The translations under genes were made by a program, and so were the position numbers. Below the pieces are notes generated by a model. That model had not been told where the DNA came from and searched no databases. It saw only the letters and a list, made by a program, of their open reading frames with translations. From Kaistella chaponensis (GTDB lineage Bacteria > Bacteroidota > Bacteroidia > Flavobacteriales > Weeksellaceae): a stretch of 64,000 nucleotides of DNA. Where the stretch lies: contig NZ_FTOI01000006.1 of assembly GCF_900156725.1 (NCBI RefSeq), positions 1-64,000 on the forward strand, in the 5' to 3' direction. Within the stretch, counting starts at the first letter, position 1. Each line of letters starts with the position of its first letter. Positions 43,701-51,260 of the stretch are shown piece after piece.

Positions 43701-43966
43701 CTATAAAAAGAGCAATCATAGAAGCTGGAGCAGTAAGAACCACGCCGATTCTATTAACAACCGGAGCCGTAGTAATCGGAGCAATCGTGATTTTATTCGA
43801 CCCGATTTTCCAGGGATTAGCAATTTCACTGGTTTTCGGAGCCATTGTTTCCACACTTTTGACTTTGATCGTCATTCCTTTGATTTATTATATGTCCGAA
43901 AAGAATAATTGGAAACAAAATGAACCTGTGCATACTGCTTCTATCGAAAACCAAATTGAAGATTAA
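40733..43966 (+). CDS. RND efflux permease (AcrB/MexB superfamily)
   Basis: A 1077-residue inner-membrane proton-driven pump with the duplicated RND layout of 12 helices and two large periplasmic loops. Opening residues ILLMIALMIIGAYSSTLIPREEEPQI are typical, and helix 4 carries VVGIVVDDSIIIAENMHRHFH with the proton-relay Asp pair. The PREEEP motif and length suit the HAE-type branch used in Gram-negative drug or small-molecule export rather than heavy-metal CusA, which has a Met cluster not seen here. It follows the TolC and MFP genes. Confidence 0.93.
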   Translation: MEKGFAGRIAEFFINSKLTILLMIALMIIGAYSSTLIPREEEPQIIVPMADVMVGYPGANPTEVENRVVKPLEKIISNIKGVEHVHSMAMNGKAMIIVQFFVGEDTERSYVKLYDEMMKNKNIFPKGVYEPLIKTRSIDDVPMLGLTLWSEKYNDFQLRQMTEELSSEVKKIKDVSLTNVIGGRSRQLKVIVDKDKMAESNVDALGIMQMIQAGNGSSQSGSFNSNDQEYLVTTGEFLSSADDVGNLVIGTSQNMPVYLKQVAKIEDGPASSTNYVNFGYGNATEKGKNFLSEYPAVTLSVSKVKGADAMHISEEILNKVETLKKTLIPNDVHVEVTRNYGETASHKVSELMSHLGIAIVAVTLLVMLAMGWRGGLVVFFSVPLTFALTLFAYYMLGYTLNRITLFALVFVVGIVVDDSIIIAENMHRHFHLKKLPFKQAAIFAINEVGNPTILATFTVIAAILPMAFVSGMMGPYMSPMPIGASIAMLLSLFVALTITPYLGFHLLKVKDSEEHKEEQGLEIGLIYKIYKKIEQPLLDNGKKRWTMLGITSVLLMISMIAFAAKWVAVKMLPFDNKNEVQVVIDMPEGTTLERTSAVTQDIAQYLKTVPEVVNYQSYVGSASPITFNGLVRHYDMRGSSNTADIQVNLLHKEDRNKQSHDIAKVIRPEIHKIAKKYSANVKIVEVPPGPPVLSTIVAEVYGPDYETQVKIADEVQKILINTDDVVDVDWMVETPQKEFKIVPDKEKAMLNGVASQQIVGNLNYLLGEHSIGNLFDPKSNDAVDIVMKLQDGEKTSIADLTNLKVKGAAGMVPVSDIVKVQRETLEKSIYRKDQKRVVYILADMAGGLESPAYAILGMDEKLKNIKLPAGYSLNELYMNAPKDESDYTVKWDGEWQITLEVFRDLGVAFLVVIIIIYMLIVGWFQNFKTPIMMMIPIPLSLVGIVLGHWLLGAFFTATSFIGMIALAGIMVRNSILLIDFIEIRLKEGAPIKRAIIEAGAVRTTPILLTTGAVVIGAIVILFDPIFQGLAISLVFGAIVSTLLTLIVIPLIYYMSEKNNWKQNEPVHTASIENQIED

Positions 43967-44022
43967 TTAACCCAAATCTCTGCCGACAACTATATCGGCA
44001 GAGAATTTATAAAACGATACAA

Positions 44023-44328
44023 ATGAAACTTTTACTCATCACCGCAATTAAGGAATTTGAAAACGAAATCAAAAATATATTGGTAAAATCGGGTGCGAAA
44101 TCTTTCACCTATAATTCCGTAAAAGGCTATAAAAATGGTACCGAAAGCAATGTTGCAGACAATTGGTTTGCATCTTCTCACGCCGAAATCGATTCTTTGC
44201 TTTTCACCGTTTTTGTTCCGGCAGAAAATACGCCCTTAATTTTAAAAAAAATCGAGGAATTCAACGCAGGACAGGAAACACTTTCCAAAGTTCATATTGC
44301 ATTAATCAATTTGGAACAACAATTTTAA
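44023..44328 (+). CDS. PII-like small protein of the efflux operon
   Basis: A 101-residue protein whose pattern (MKLLLITAIKEFENEIKNILVKSGAKSFT, a variable loop with YKNGTESN, then LLFTVFVPAENTPLILKKIEEFN) fits the beta-alpha-beta ferredoxin-like fold of PII and DUF3240-type proteins. DUF3240 members are known next to RND metal pumps and act as cytoplasmic sensors. The T-loop Tyr of GlnB is absent, so classic nitrogen control is unlikely. It is 56 bp after the pump gene. Confidence in the fold is fair, in the role low. Confidence 0.6.
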   Translation: MKLLLITAIKEFENEIKNILVKSGAKSFTYNSVKGYKNGTESNVADNWFASSHAEIDSLLFTVFVPAENTPLILKKIEEFNAGQETLSKVHIALINLEQQF

Positions 44329-44458
44329 ATTAAAAATAACAGTAAAATAAATAGTATGAAATCGCCATTAACAGATTTTCTTGCTAACAAACACCCATGA
44401 AGATAGGCGATTGCATATGACAAATAAAAAACAATAAAAAAACAATAAAAAACTACAT

Positions 44459-44665
44459 ATGAAAAATAAAATCATACACGCTTTTGCAGGAGCTATGATC
44501 TTAGTAAGCATCCTTTTGTCCGTTTATGTAAGCCAAAATTGGCTCTGGTTGACTGGATTTGTCGGTGTAAATTTACTTCAGTCTTCAATGACAAATTGGT
44601 GTTTGCTCGATAAGATTTTAGGCAAAATGGGATATACCAATGAGGGGAATTCTTGTCGAGTTTAA
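44459..44665 (+). CDS. DUF2892 (YgaP-type) membrane protein
   Basis: A 68-residue protein with two helices (about 8-25 and 28-48) and the DUF2892 signature NWCLLDKILGKMGY, with a second cysteine at the C-terminus (CRV). In E. coli the same domain is fused to the rhodanese YgaP, so its presence in a cluster with a rhodanese gene is telling: the two halves of a YgaP-like system appear here as separate proteins. It probably works in the membrane with sulfane-sulfur or thiocyanate handling. Confidence 0.85.
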   Translation: MKNKIIHAFAGAMILVSILLSVYVSQNWLWLTGFVGVNLLQSSMTNWCLLDKILGKMGYTNEGNSCRV

Positions 44666-44684
44666 GCAGAAATTTTAAAATGAT

Positions 44685-44718
44685 AAATCCTTGCAATACA
44701 TTTTGCAGGGATTTTTTT
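44685..44718 (+). terminator. terminator ending the efflux/DUF2892 unit
   Basis: AAATCCTTGCA (44685-44695) and TGCAGGGATTT (44704-44714) form an 11-bp stem with one G-U pair, followed by a T-run. Confidence 0.9.
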
Positions 44719-44832
44719 CTTTTCACGAATTTTGAAGATGGTGCAGATTCTTTTAACAATTGACAAATAAATAGAAAATGTCTAAGAAATAGCTGTTAAC
44801 AAAGTTAAACCCATTTTATTTACCGAAATTAT

Positions 44833-44840
44833 TATCTTTG
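44833..44840 (+). promoter_or_regulatory. -7 element of pnuC, near-leaderless
   Basis: TATCTTTG ends 5 nt before the pnuC ATG. A GTTAAC-AAA-GTTAAAC motif (44795-44810) lies upstream. Confidence 0.5.
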
Positions 44841-44845
44841 AACGC

Positions 44846-45517
44846 ATGAATTTCCATGATCTTTTTCTCAAACCTTACGATTCCTACGAAACTTACCAAA
44901 TTTTTTTGGAAGCGATTGCCACCATTTTCGGTTTGTTGAGCGTTTATTTCTCCATCAGAAAAAATATTTGGGTTTATCCCACAGGAATTATTTCTACCGT
45001 ACTTTACGTTTATATTCTCTTTAAATTCGGACTTTTAGGAGATATGATGATCAATTTTTATTACAGCGTCATGAGCATTTACGGCTGGATTCTCTGGTCC
45101 AAAAGTTCCGAAGATCACATTCATGTTGAAGTTTCCTGGGCGAGCAAAAAAGAATGGTTTTTATCGGGAATTTTATTTTTTCTGAGTCTGATTTTAGTAA
45201 CCATTGTTTATTATTACAAACCTTTTATCGACAATCATTTTTCGATGATTAATGTTCAATTGGGTTTATATCACTTAGATTGGGCGAATTGGCTCGATAT
45301 TTTTACCACTGCAATTTTCCTCGTCGGAATGTGGCTCATGGCGAAACGCAAAGTTGAAAACTGGATTTTCTGGATCATCGGTGATCTGATTTGTATTCCG
45401 ATGATGATTTACAAAGGTTTAGGAATCACTTCCCTGCAATATTTGGCTTTCACGGCGATGGCGATCATTGGCTATTTCGAGTGGAAAAAAGACCATCAAA
45501 CCAATCAAATCAACTGA
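44846..45517 (+). CDS. pnuC: nicotinamide riboside/mononucleotide transporter PnuC
   Basis: A 223-residue membrane facilitator for the NAD precursor nicotinamide riboside, with seven hydrophobic helices. Family features include GLLSVYFSIRKNIWVYPTGIIST (about 29-51), NFYYSVMSIYGWILW (about 72-86; ligand-site aromatic pair) and the late IGDLICIPMMIYKGLGITSLQYLAF. A thiamine (PnuT-like) role cannot be excluded, but no TPP riboswitch is upstream. Confidence 0.85.
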   Translation: MNFHDLFLKPYDSYETYQIFLEAIATIFGLLSVYFSIRKNIWVYPTGIISTVLYVYILFKFGLLGDMMINFYYSVMSIYGWILWSKSSEDHIHVEVSWASKKEWFLSGILFFLSLILVTIVYYYKPFIDNHFSMINVQLGLYHLDWANWLDIFTTAIFLVGMWLMAKRKVENWIFWIIGDLICIPMMIYKGLGITSLQYLAFTAMAIIGYFEWKKDHQTNQIN

Positions 45518-45558
45518 TTTAAACTATTGGGTTTTACATTGCTTCCTAAAGTTTTCAT

Positions 45559-45585
45559 TACCTTTACGCACCCAAACATTTTGGG
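45559..45585 (+). promoter_or_regulatory. -7 element and leader stem of dapF
   Basis: TACCTTTA (45559-45566) is a plausible -7 element; immediately downstream CCCAAA (45571-45576) and TTTGGG (45580-45585) form a small stem at the 5' end of the transcript, 20 nt before the ATG. Confidence 0.4.
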
Positions 45586-45604
45586 TTAATAACTGCTTAG
45601 TTTT

Positions 45605-46381
45605 ATGCAAAACACCATAGAATTTTTTAAATATCAAGGGACAGGAAACGATTTCGTAATGATCGACAACCGTGATGAGCAATTCCCGAAAGAGAAAGAA
45701 ATCATCGAAAAACTCTGCGACCGCCGTTTTGGCATTGGTGGCGATGGTCTTATTTTATTGGAAACTGATGAAAAAACTGATTTCAAAATGGTCTATTACA
45801 ATTCCGACGGAAATGAAAGTACCATGTGCGGAAATGGTGGAAGATGTTTGGTCGCCTTTGCTCATTTTCTGGATATTTTTGAAGATCAAACCACCTTTAC
45901 TGCAATCGACGGTTTGCACGAAGCTCAAATCAATAACGGAATTATCAAAATCAAAATGATCGACGTAGATTCCATTAAAAATAGGGAAGGAAATTTCGAA
46001 CTCAACACGGGTTCTCCACATTATGTTACTTTCGTTGAAATGTTAAATAATTATAAAGTTTTTGAAAACGGTAACAAAATCCGAAATTCAGCGTCTTATC
46101 GTCAAGAAGGAATCAATGTGAACTTCGTGGAGGAAATTTCTGCTGATCAAATCTTTGTGAGAACTTACGAACGAGGCGTAGAAGATGAAACTTTCAGTTG
46201 TGGAACAGGAGCAACAGCTTCAGCTTTGGTTTTTTTGAAAGATAAAAATGAAACTTCTGTGAATGTAAAAGTTTTGGGTGGAAATCTAAAAGTGTACGCA
46301 GAACAAGACGGCGAAACTTTCAAAAATATTTGGTTAGAAGGACCTGCAAAACAGGTGTTTAAAGGTAAAATTAATTTATAG
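45605..46381 (+). CDS. dapF: diaminopimelate epimerase
   Basis: PLP-independent epimerase of lysine and peptidoglycan synthesis (LL- to meso-diaminopimelate), 258 residues. The catalytic cysteines are Cys75 in TMCGNGGR and Cys199 in FSCGTGATASA, each in the family context. The opening FFKYQGTGNDFVMIDNRD is typical. The mltG gene follows 18 bp later, so two cell-wall functions are coupled. Confidence 0.96.
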   Translation: MQNTIEFFKYQGTGNDFVMIDNRDEQFPKEKEIIEKLCDRRFGIGGDGLILLETDEKTDFKMVYYNSDGNESTMCGNGGRCLVAFAHFLDIFEDQTTFTAIDGLHEAQINNGIIKIKMIDVDSIKNREGNFELNTGSPHYVTFVEMLNNYKVFENGNKIRNSASYRQEGINVNFVEEISADQIFVRTYERGVEDETFSCGTGATASALVFLKDKNETSVNVKVLGGNLKVYAEQDGETFKNIWLEGPAKQVFKGKINL

Positions 46382-46399
46382 CATATTCAGATCATTTTA

Positions 46400-47437
46400 A
46401 TGAAAAAGTCTTTAGGAATTATTTCAGTCCTCTTATTTCTAATTTTTGCAATCGGAAGTTTTTTTGGCTACAAATACTACAAAAAGTTTTACGGTAACAA
46501 TGTTGAAAAGGAAGGTTACATATTAATTCCACATTCTGCCAATTATAATTCGATCCTCGATTCTATCGCGCCTTATATTAAGAATAAAGAAAATTTTGCG
46601 GAAGTTGCAAAAAGTAAAAATTTACAAAAATTTTTCAATGCTGGTCGATACCGAATAAAATCGGGAACCAACAACAGCGATTTGGTCAATATGATCAAAG
46701 CCGGAAACCAAACCGAAAACACCTTCCGAATTGGAGATTTCTTCTCCGTTTATCAAATGATCGGTAAAGTGGTAAAAAAGACGGAACTGGATTCGTTGAA
46801 ATTTGCTACTGATTTGAATAAAATTGCAACAGAAAAAGGATTCAACAATGCAGAAGATCTTAAAAAATATTTCTTCATCGATACCTATAACTTTTTCTGG
46901 ACAGTTACTCCGAGAGATTTCTTTAAAAAATTTGAAGCAGAATACAACAGTTTTTGGACGGCAGAAAGAAAAGCAAAAGAACAACAATTGGGTTTAAGCC
47001 GAGATCAAATTTATGCACTCGCTTCATTGGTCTATAAAGAAACCGGCGGAAAACAAGATGAAATGGAAACGGTTGCAGGATTATATTTGAACCGATATCG
47101 AAAAGGCATGAAATTGCAAAGCGATCCTACCGTCATTTACGCGGTGAGCAAAGCCAATAATTTTCAGGGAGAACCGCTGCGCAGAGTTTTCTTTAAACAT
47201 TTACGGGAACCTTCTCCATACAATACTTATTTCTCCGCAGGAATTCCACCAGGACCTATATGTGTAGTTGATAAAAATTCGGTTGATGCAGTTCTAAATG
47301 CTCAAAAAAGTGATTATATCTATATGTGCGCTGATCCTAAAAGATTTGGTTTTCACAAATTCACAGCGAGTGCTGCAGAACATGCAGTTAACGCCAAAGA
47401 ATATCAGCAATGGCTGAATTCTAAAAACATCAAATAA
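46400..47437 (+). CDS. mltG: endolytic transglycosylase MltG (YceG-like)
   Basis: A 345-residue inner-membrane lytic transglycosylase that cuts nascent glycan strands. One N-terminal helix (about 4-24) is followed by a LysM-like region and the YceG domain. Signature elements: YALASLVYKETGG (catalytic Glu near 214), GLYLNRYRKGMKLQSDPTVIYAV and SPYNTY. The usual acidic/Gln residue two before the catalytic Glu is Tyr here. Operon with dapF. Confidence 0.92.
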   Translation: MKKSLGIISVLLFLIFAIGSFFGYKYYKKFYGNNVEKEGYILIPHSANYNSILDSIAPYIKNKENFAEVAKSKNLQKFFNAGRYRIKSGTNNSDLVNMIKAGNQTENTFRIGDFFSVYQMIGKVVKKTELDSLKFATDLNKIATEKGFNNAEDLKKYFFIDTYNFFWTVTPRDFFKKFEAEYNSFWTAERKAKEQQLGLSRDQIYALASLVYKETGGKQDEMETVAGLYLNRYRKGMKLQSDPTVIYAVSKANNFQGEPLRRVFFKHLREPSPYNTYFSAGIPPGPICVVDKNSVDAVLNAQKSDYIYMCADPKRFGFHKFTASAAEHAVNAKEYQQWLNSKNIK

Positions 47438-47510
47438 TTGCTGAATTCTCCAACATCAATAACAAAAAATTCTTAGGATATTTTTTGAATTTAATAATTT
47501 CCAAACAAAC

Positions 47511-47528
47511 ATTTAACTTTTGTTAAAT
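47511..47528. promoter_or_regulatory. palindrome upstream of the outer-membrane barrel gene
   Basis: ATTTAAC-TTTT-GTTAAAT has perfect 7-bp arms with a 4-bp spacer, about 31 bp before the ATG. It may be an operator, or simply part of the AT-rich promoter; no clear TANNTTTG box lies between it and the ATG. Confidence 0.35.
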
Positions 47529-47558
47529 AAAACAATCAGTATAGTTTAAACTAAAAAT

Positions 47559-50114
47559 ATGAAGAACAGAATTGAGATTTCATCAATTATCAAGAGAAGA
47601 ACATTGGGACTAACTTTTGTTCTTGGTGCAGCTAGTTTGGCTTTTGCGCAGCAAAAAGCAAGTGTGACGGGCAAAATTATCGATAAACAAAACAATGCGG
47701 TTCCTTATGCTTCCATCACCTTCAGTAACAAAGCGAATAAACTGTATAGTGACGCTGTATTGAGTGATGATAAAGGAATCTACAAACTCGACCTTACTCC
47801 AGGGAATTACGATATTACTATTGAAGCCATCGACTTTAAAAAATCAACATTAAATAAACAAATCTCTGGTCCATTAAATCTGGGAAATTTTATAGTTGAA
47901 TCTGAAAGCTCCATCACAGGAACAAAAACTTCTGACATTCAAGGAGTTGTAATTACTGCAACCACTAAACCTGTCAAAGTAGAAATCGATAAGAAAGTGT
48001 ACGATGTAAAAAGCGATTTAACAGCAATTGGCGGAAATCTTCAAGATGTTTTGCAAAATGTACCGTCTGTAAGTGTTGATCCAGATGGAACGGTTTCGAT
48101 GAGAGGAAGTTCTAATGTAAAATTTTTGGTGAACGGGAAACCTTCTGCACTATTAGGAATTGATGATGGAGCCAATGCTTTGCAGGCAATTCCAGCTGAT
48201 CAGATTGATAGAATTGAGGTAATTACCAATCCTTCCGCAAAATATGACGCTTCAGGAACAGCCGGAATTTTAAATATTATTTTAAAGAAAACCACCAAGA
48301 TGGGTTTCAATGGTAGTATTGTAGGAAGTGTAGGTTTCCAACCGAGAACTTCTCTGAACACAAACTTGAGCTGGAAAAAAGGCAACTGGACCTGGTTTGC
48401 AACCGGAGGAGGCGGTTATACTGAAAATAAAGGTAAAAACTGGACCGACACCAATTTTGCCACGCCAAACAGCGATGGATATTCTAGAGTTTACCAAATA
48501 AGCAACAGTAAAAACACCTCGAAAAATTACAATGGATCCGCAGGAATCGTTTATGACATCAATGATAGAACCTCGGTGAACGCTTCCGGAACGATTCGCA
48601 GCTTTAATTCGGAGAGCGATCAACCCGTAGAGTATAGCAATTATGATGCTTCAGGAAAACTTATTCCTGGTTTACGAAGCTCTACCGGAAATAATAAAAA
48701 TACCGGAATGCAGGGAGATTTTGGCTTAGATCATAAATTTAATGATCAAGGACAGAACATTTCCCTTTCATTAAGCCTTCAAAAAAACGACTCAGAAGGA
48801 GACTCGAATATCGAACAATCATTGGGAAGTACTTTTCAACTTGCCGATAAAACCAACCAAAAAACCGTCAACAAATCGGTGGTTGGAAAAATTGATTACG
48901 AATTGCCTATTGGCGAAAACTCATCAATCAACGCGGGTTACAAATTAGATTTAAACAGGAATGACTACGATTTTGGTGTTTTTGAAAAAAAAGCAAGCGA
49001 TCCTGATTTTCTTCCTTTGGCGCGATACAACAGTACCACGAAATACGAAGAAGCCATTAATGCTGCATATATTCAGTTCAAAAGTAAAATCGGAAATTTC
49101 GGATATCAACTGGGTTTAAGAGATGAATTTTCGAACATTAATATCAATTATAACAATCTTACCGGAAATCCAGCCGAGCAAATTAATGACAAAAAGAAAA
49201 GCTATAACGGACTTTTCCCAAGTGTTTTCTTGAGTTATAATTTCTCTAAAGACAACCAGTTTTTGTTAAATTACTCGCGAAGAATCGATCGGCCACGATC
49301 TTTCTTTCTGGTTCCATTTATGTCTTATACCGACAATCAAAACATTTTCAAAGGAAATGTAGACTTAGATCCAGCCTATATCGATTCATTTGAATTGGGA
49401 TACAACCTGTCGAAAAAGAAATTCACACTGAATCCTACGTTATATTTCAGAAATGAAAATAATGATGTGAAAATGACGGTTGCGTATGTCTTCGATAATT
49501 TCGAACAACGATTTGTTTTCAACACTACACCTTTAAACCTTGGAAATGACAGAAGATTTGGTTTAGATTTAAACTATTCTTACGATCCATTTGCTTGGTT
49601 AAAAATTTCTGGCGAGATCGATATTTATGGATATAAAACTACTGGAGAATATCATTATTCATATCAGGATCCAAACAATGCATCCAACATCATCTCTAAA
49701 AATATTTCGTATGATGGAAATGGGATTTCAAATAGATTAAGATTAGCAACAACTTTCAAAATCGATAAAACATTCAACGTACAGTTGCAAGGACAATTTC
49801 GAGGAAGACAGATCGAAGGTGCAAATGATCAGAAAGCCATGTATTTCATGAATCTCGGTGCCACAAAAACAATCTGGAAAGGAGACGGAACACTCGCCTT
49901 TAACATGCAAGATGTTTTCAATACAAGAGCCAGAGAAGTTTCGATCAACACCGCAGAATATACACAAGAAAGATATATGCAATGGCAACCGCAACAGGTT
50001 TCGCTTTCTTTAACCTACCGTTTCAAACAAGGAGAAAAAGTAGAGGCACCGAAGCGTAAAAAAGACATCAACTCCAACAGTCAAGGAGGTGATGATCAAG
50101 GTCCACCAATGTAA
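47559..50114 (+). CDS. outer membrane beta-barrel protein with CarboxypepD_reg-like and plug domains
   Basis: An 851-residue TonB-receptor-like protein. Signal peptide (about 1-30, ending AFAQ), a carboxypeptidase-regulatory-like beta domain (about 35-112; VTGKIIDKQNNAVPYASITF), a plug domain (about 150-230; GNLQDVLQNVPSVSVDPDGTVSMRG and RIEVITNPSAKYDASG) and a long barrel (about 240-830). The order fits the flavobacterial outer-membrane-barrel family (OMP_b-brl_3). Substrate unknown, no SusD partner adjacent. The tail is charged with an AP-rich end. Confidence 0.88.
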   Translation: MKNRIEISSIIKRRTLGLTFVLGAASLAFAQQKASVTGKIIDKQNNAVPYASITFSNKANKLYSDAVLSDDKGIYKLDLTPGNYDITIEAIDFKKSTLNKQISGPLNLGNFIVESESSITGTKTSDIQGVVITATTKPVKVEIDKKVYDVKSDLTAIGGNLQDVLQNVPSVSVDPDGTVSMRGSSNVKFLVNGKPSALLGIDDGANALQAIPADQIDRIEVITNPSAKYDASGTAGILNIILKKTTKMGFNGSIVGSVGFQPRTSLNTNLSWKKGNWTWFATGGGGYTENKGKNWTDTNFATPNSDGYSRVYQISNSKNTSKNYNGSAGIVYDINDRTSVNASGTIRSFNSESDQPVEYSNYDASGKLIPGLRSSTGNNKNTGMQGDFGLDHKFNDQGQNISLSLSLQKNDSEGDSNIEQSLGSTFQLADKTNQKTVNKSVVGKIDYELPIGENSSINAGYKLDLNRNDYDFGVFEKKASDPDFLPLARYNSTTKYEEAINAAYIQFKSKIGNFGYQLGLRDEFSNININYNNLTGNPAEQINDKKKSYNGLFPSVFLSYNFSKDNQFLLNYSRRIDRPRSFFLVPFMSYTDNQNIFKGNVDLDPAYIDSFELGYNLSKKKFTLNPTLYFRNENNDVKMTVAYVFDNFEQRFVFNTTPLNLGNDRRFGLDLNYSYDPFAWLKISGEIDIYGYKTTGEYHYSYQDPNNASNIISKNISYDGNGISNRLRLATTFKIDKTFNVQLQGQFRGRQIEGANDQKAMYFMNLGATKTIWKGDGTLAFNMQDVFNTRAREVSINTAEYTQERYMQWQPQQVSLSLTYRFKQGEKVEAPKRKKDINSNSQGGDDQGPPM

Positions 50115-50144
50115 TTTTCTTTTGGTATGAGTTAAGTACAAAAA

Positions 50145-50177
50145 AATCCTGAAATTAAATTTTCAGGATTTTTTTTT
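50145..50177. terminator. bidirectional terminator
   Basis: AATCCTGAAA (50145-50154) and TTTCAGGATT (50161-50170) pair, with an A-run on the left and a T-run on the right, between the barrel gene and galE. Confidence 0.92.
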
Positions 50178-50192
50178 GATTTTCGTAAAGAT

Positions 50193-51209
50193 TTAATTTT
50201 TGGTTTGCAAATATTTTTGCCACTCCCAAGTTGTTCTCAACGCTTCTTCCAGAGAAGTATCTGCTTTCCAACCGAGCTCTCTTTCTGCTTTGTCAGGATT
50301 GGCGTAAGCAATGGTAATATCTCCTGCTCTTCTTTCACAGATTTGATAAGGAACTTTCACCTCATTGGCTGTTTCAAAAGCTTCCACGACTTCTAAAACG
50401 GAAGAACCTTTTCCAGTTCCGAGATTGTAAACATCAATCAAGGTTTCGGACTTTTCATTCATCAATTTTTGTAAAGCTTTCACGTGTGCTTTTGCAAGAT
50501 CAACGACATAAATGTAATCCCGAACTGCGGTTCCATCAGGAGTTTCATAATCATTTCCCCAAATCGATAATTTTTCCCGAATTCCAGACGCAGTTTGGGT
50601 AACATAAGGAACCAAATTATTTGGAACACCAATTGGCAATTCACCCAAAAGTGCAGTAGGGTGCGAACCGATGGGATTAAAATATCTTAGTAAGGAAACT
50701 TTTTTCTGATATGCGATTGCGTAATCCTTCAAAATTTCCTCGCCCATTTGCTTCGTTTTCCCGTAAGAAGATTCTGGCATTTTCAGCAGTGTATTTTCAT
50801 CAATCGGCTGTTTATCAGCTTGCCCATAAACGGTGCACGAAGAACTGAAAATAAAGTTTGAAATATTTCTAGCCTTAAATTCTTGTAAAACATTAATCAA
50901 AGAAAAAAGGTTATTTTCGTAGTAATCCAAAGGTTTTTCCTGGCTCTCTCCCACTGCTTTATACGCAGCAAAATGAATACAACCATCAATCTCATAAGCA
51001 TCGAAAACTTGAGAAAGCAATTCTTTTCTTCTTAAATCAAATGGAAAAAAAACGGGTCTTTTTCCGCCAATTTTTTCAATATTATCGAGAATAAATTTTT
51101 CAGAATTCGACATATCATCTACGATGATAACCTGAAAATTATTTTGAAGCAGTTCAACTACGGTATGTGAACCGATATAGCCGAGTCCGCCTGTTACGAG
51201 TATGGTCAT
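50193..51209 (-). CDS. galE: UDP-glucose 4-epimerase
   Basis: Short-chain dehydrogenase-type epimerase, 338 residues, interconverting UDP-glucose and UDP-galactose. NAD-binding GGLGYIGS (7-14), catalytic Ser in SSSCTVYG (122-129) and Tyr149-x3-Lys153 are in place. NLGTGKGSSVLEVV is typical of GalE. The gene follows the DegT aminotransferase with a 7-bp array between them, so sugar nucleotide supply for surface glycans is a plausible joint role. Confidence 0.94.
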   Translation of the reverse strand: MTILVTGGLGYIGSHTVVELLQNNFQVIIVDDMSNSEKFILDNIEKIGGKRPVFFPFDLRRKELLSQVFDAYEIDGCIHFAAYKAVGESQEKPLDYYENNLFSLINVLQEFKARNISNFIFSSSCTVYGQADKQPIDENTLLKMPESSYGKTKQMGEEILKDYAIAYQKKVSLLRYFNPIGSHPTALLGELPIGVPNNLVPYVTQTASGIREKLSIWGNDYETPDGTAVRDYIYVVDLAKAHVKALQKLMNEKSETLIDVYNLGTGKGSSVLEVVEAFETANEVKVPYQICERRAGDITIAYANPDKAERELGWKADTSLEEALRTTWEWQKYLQTKN

Positions 51210-51215
51210 GTTAAT

Positions 51216-51258
51216 TTGATTCGAGATTCGAGATTCGAGATTTGAGATTTGAGATTTG
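51216..51258. repeat. degenerate 7-bp array
   Basis: Six repeats of GAGATTC or GAGATTT-type heptamers between the aminotransferase and galE genes. Confidence 0.88.
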
Positions 51259-51260
51259 AG

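Noticed and set aside
43402..43908. 168-codon frame inside the RND gene
   Set aside because: An overlapping frame of the conserved RND permease on the same strand, with no family resemblance.
44356..44400. 14-codon ORF MKSPLTDFLANKHP before the DUF2892 gene
   Set aside because: Too short to support and lacking a conserved motif; a leader peptide is possible but unproven.
44719..44845. TPP or NAD-type riboswitch before pnuC
   Set aside because: The -7 element ends 5 nt before the ATG, leaving no leader for a riboswitch, and no conserved core was seen.
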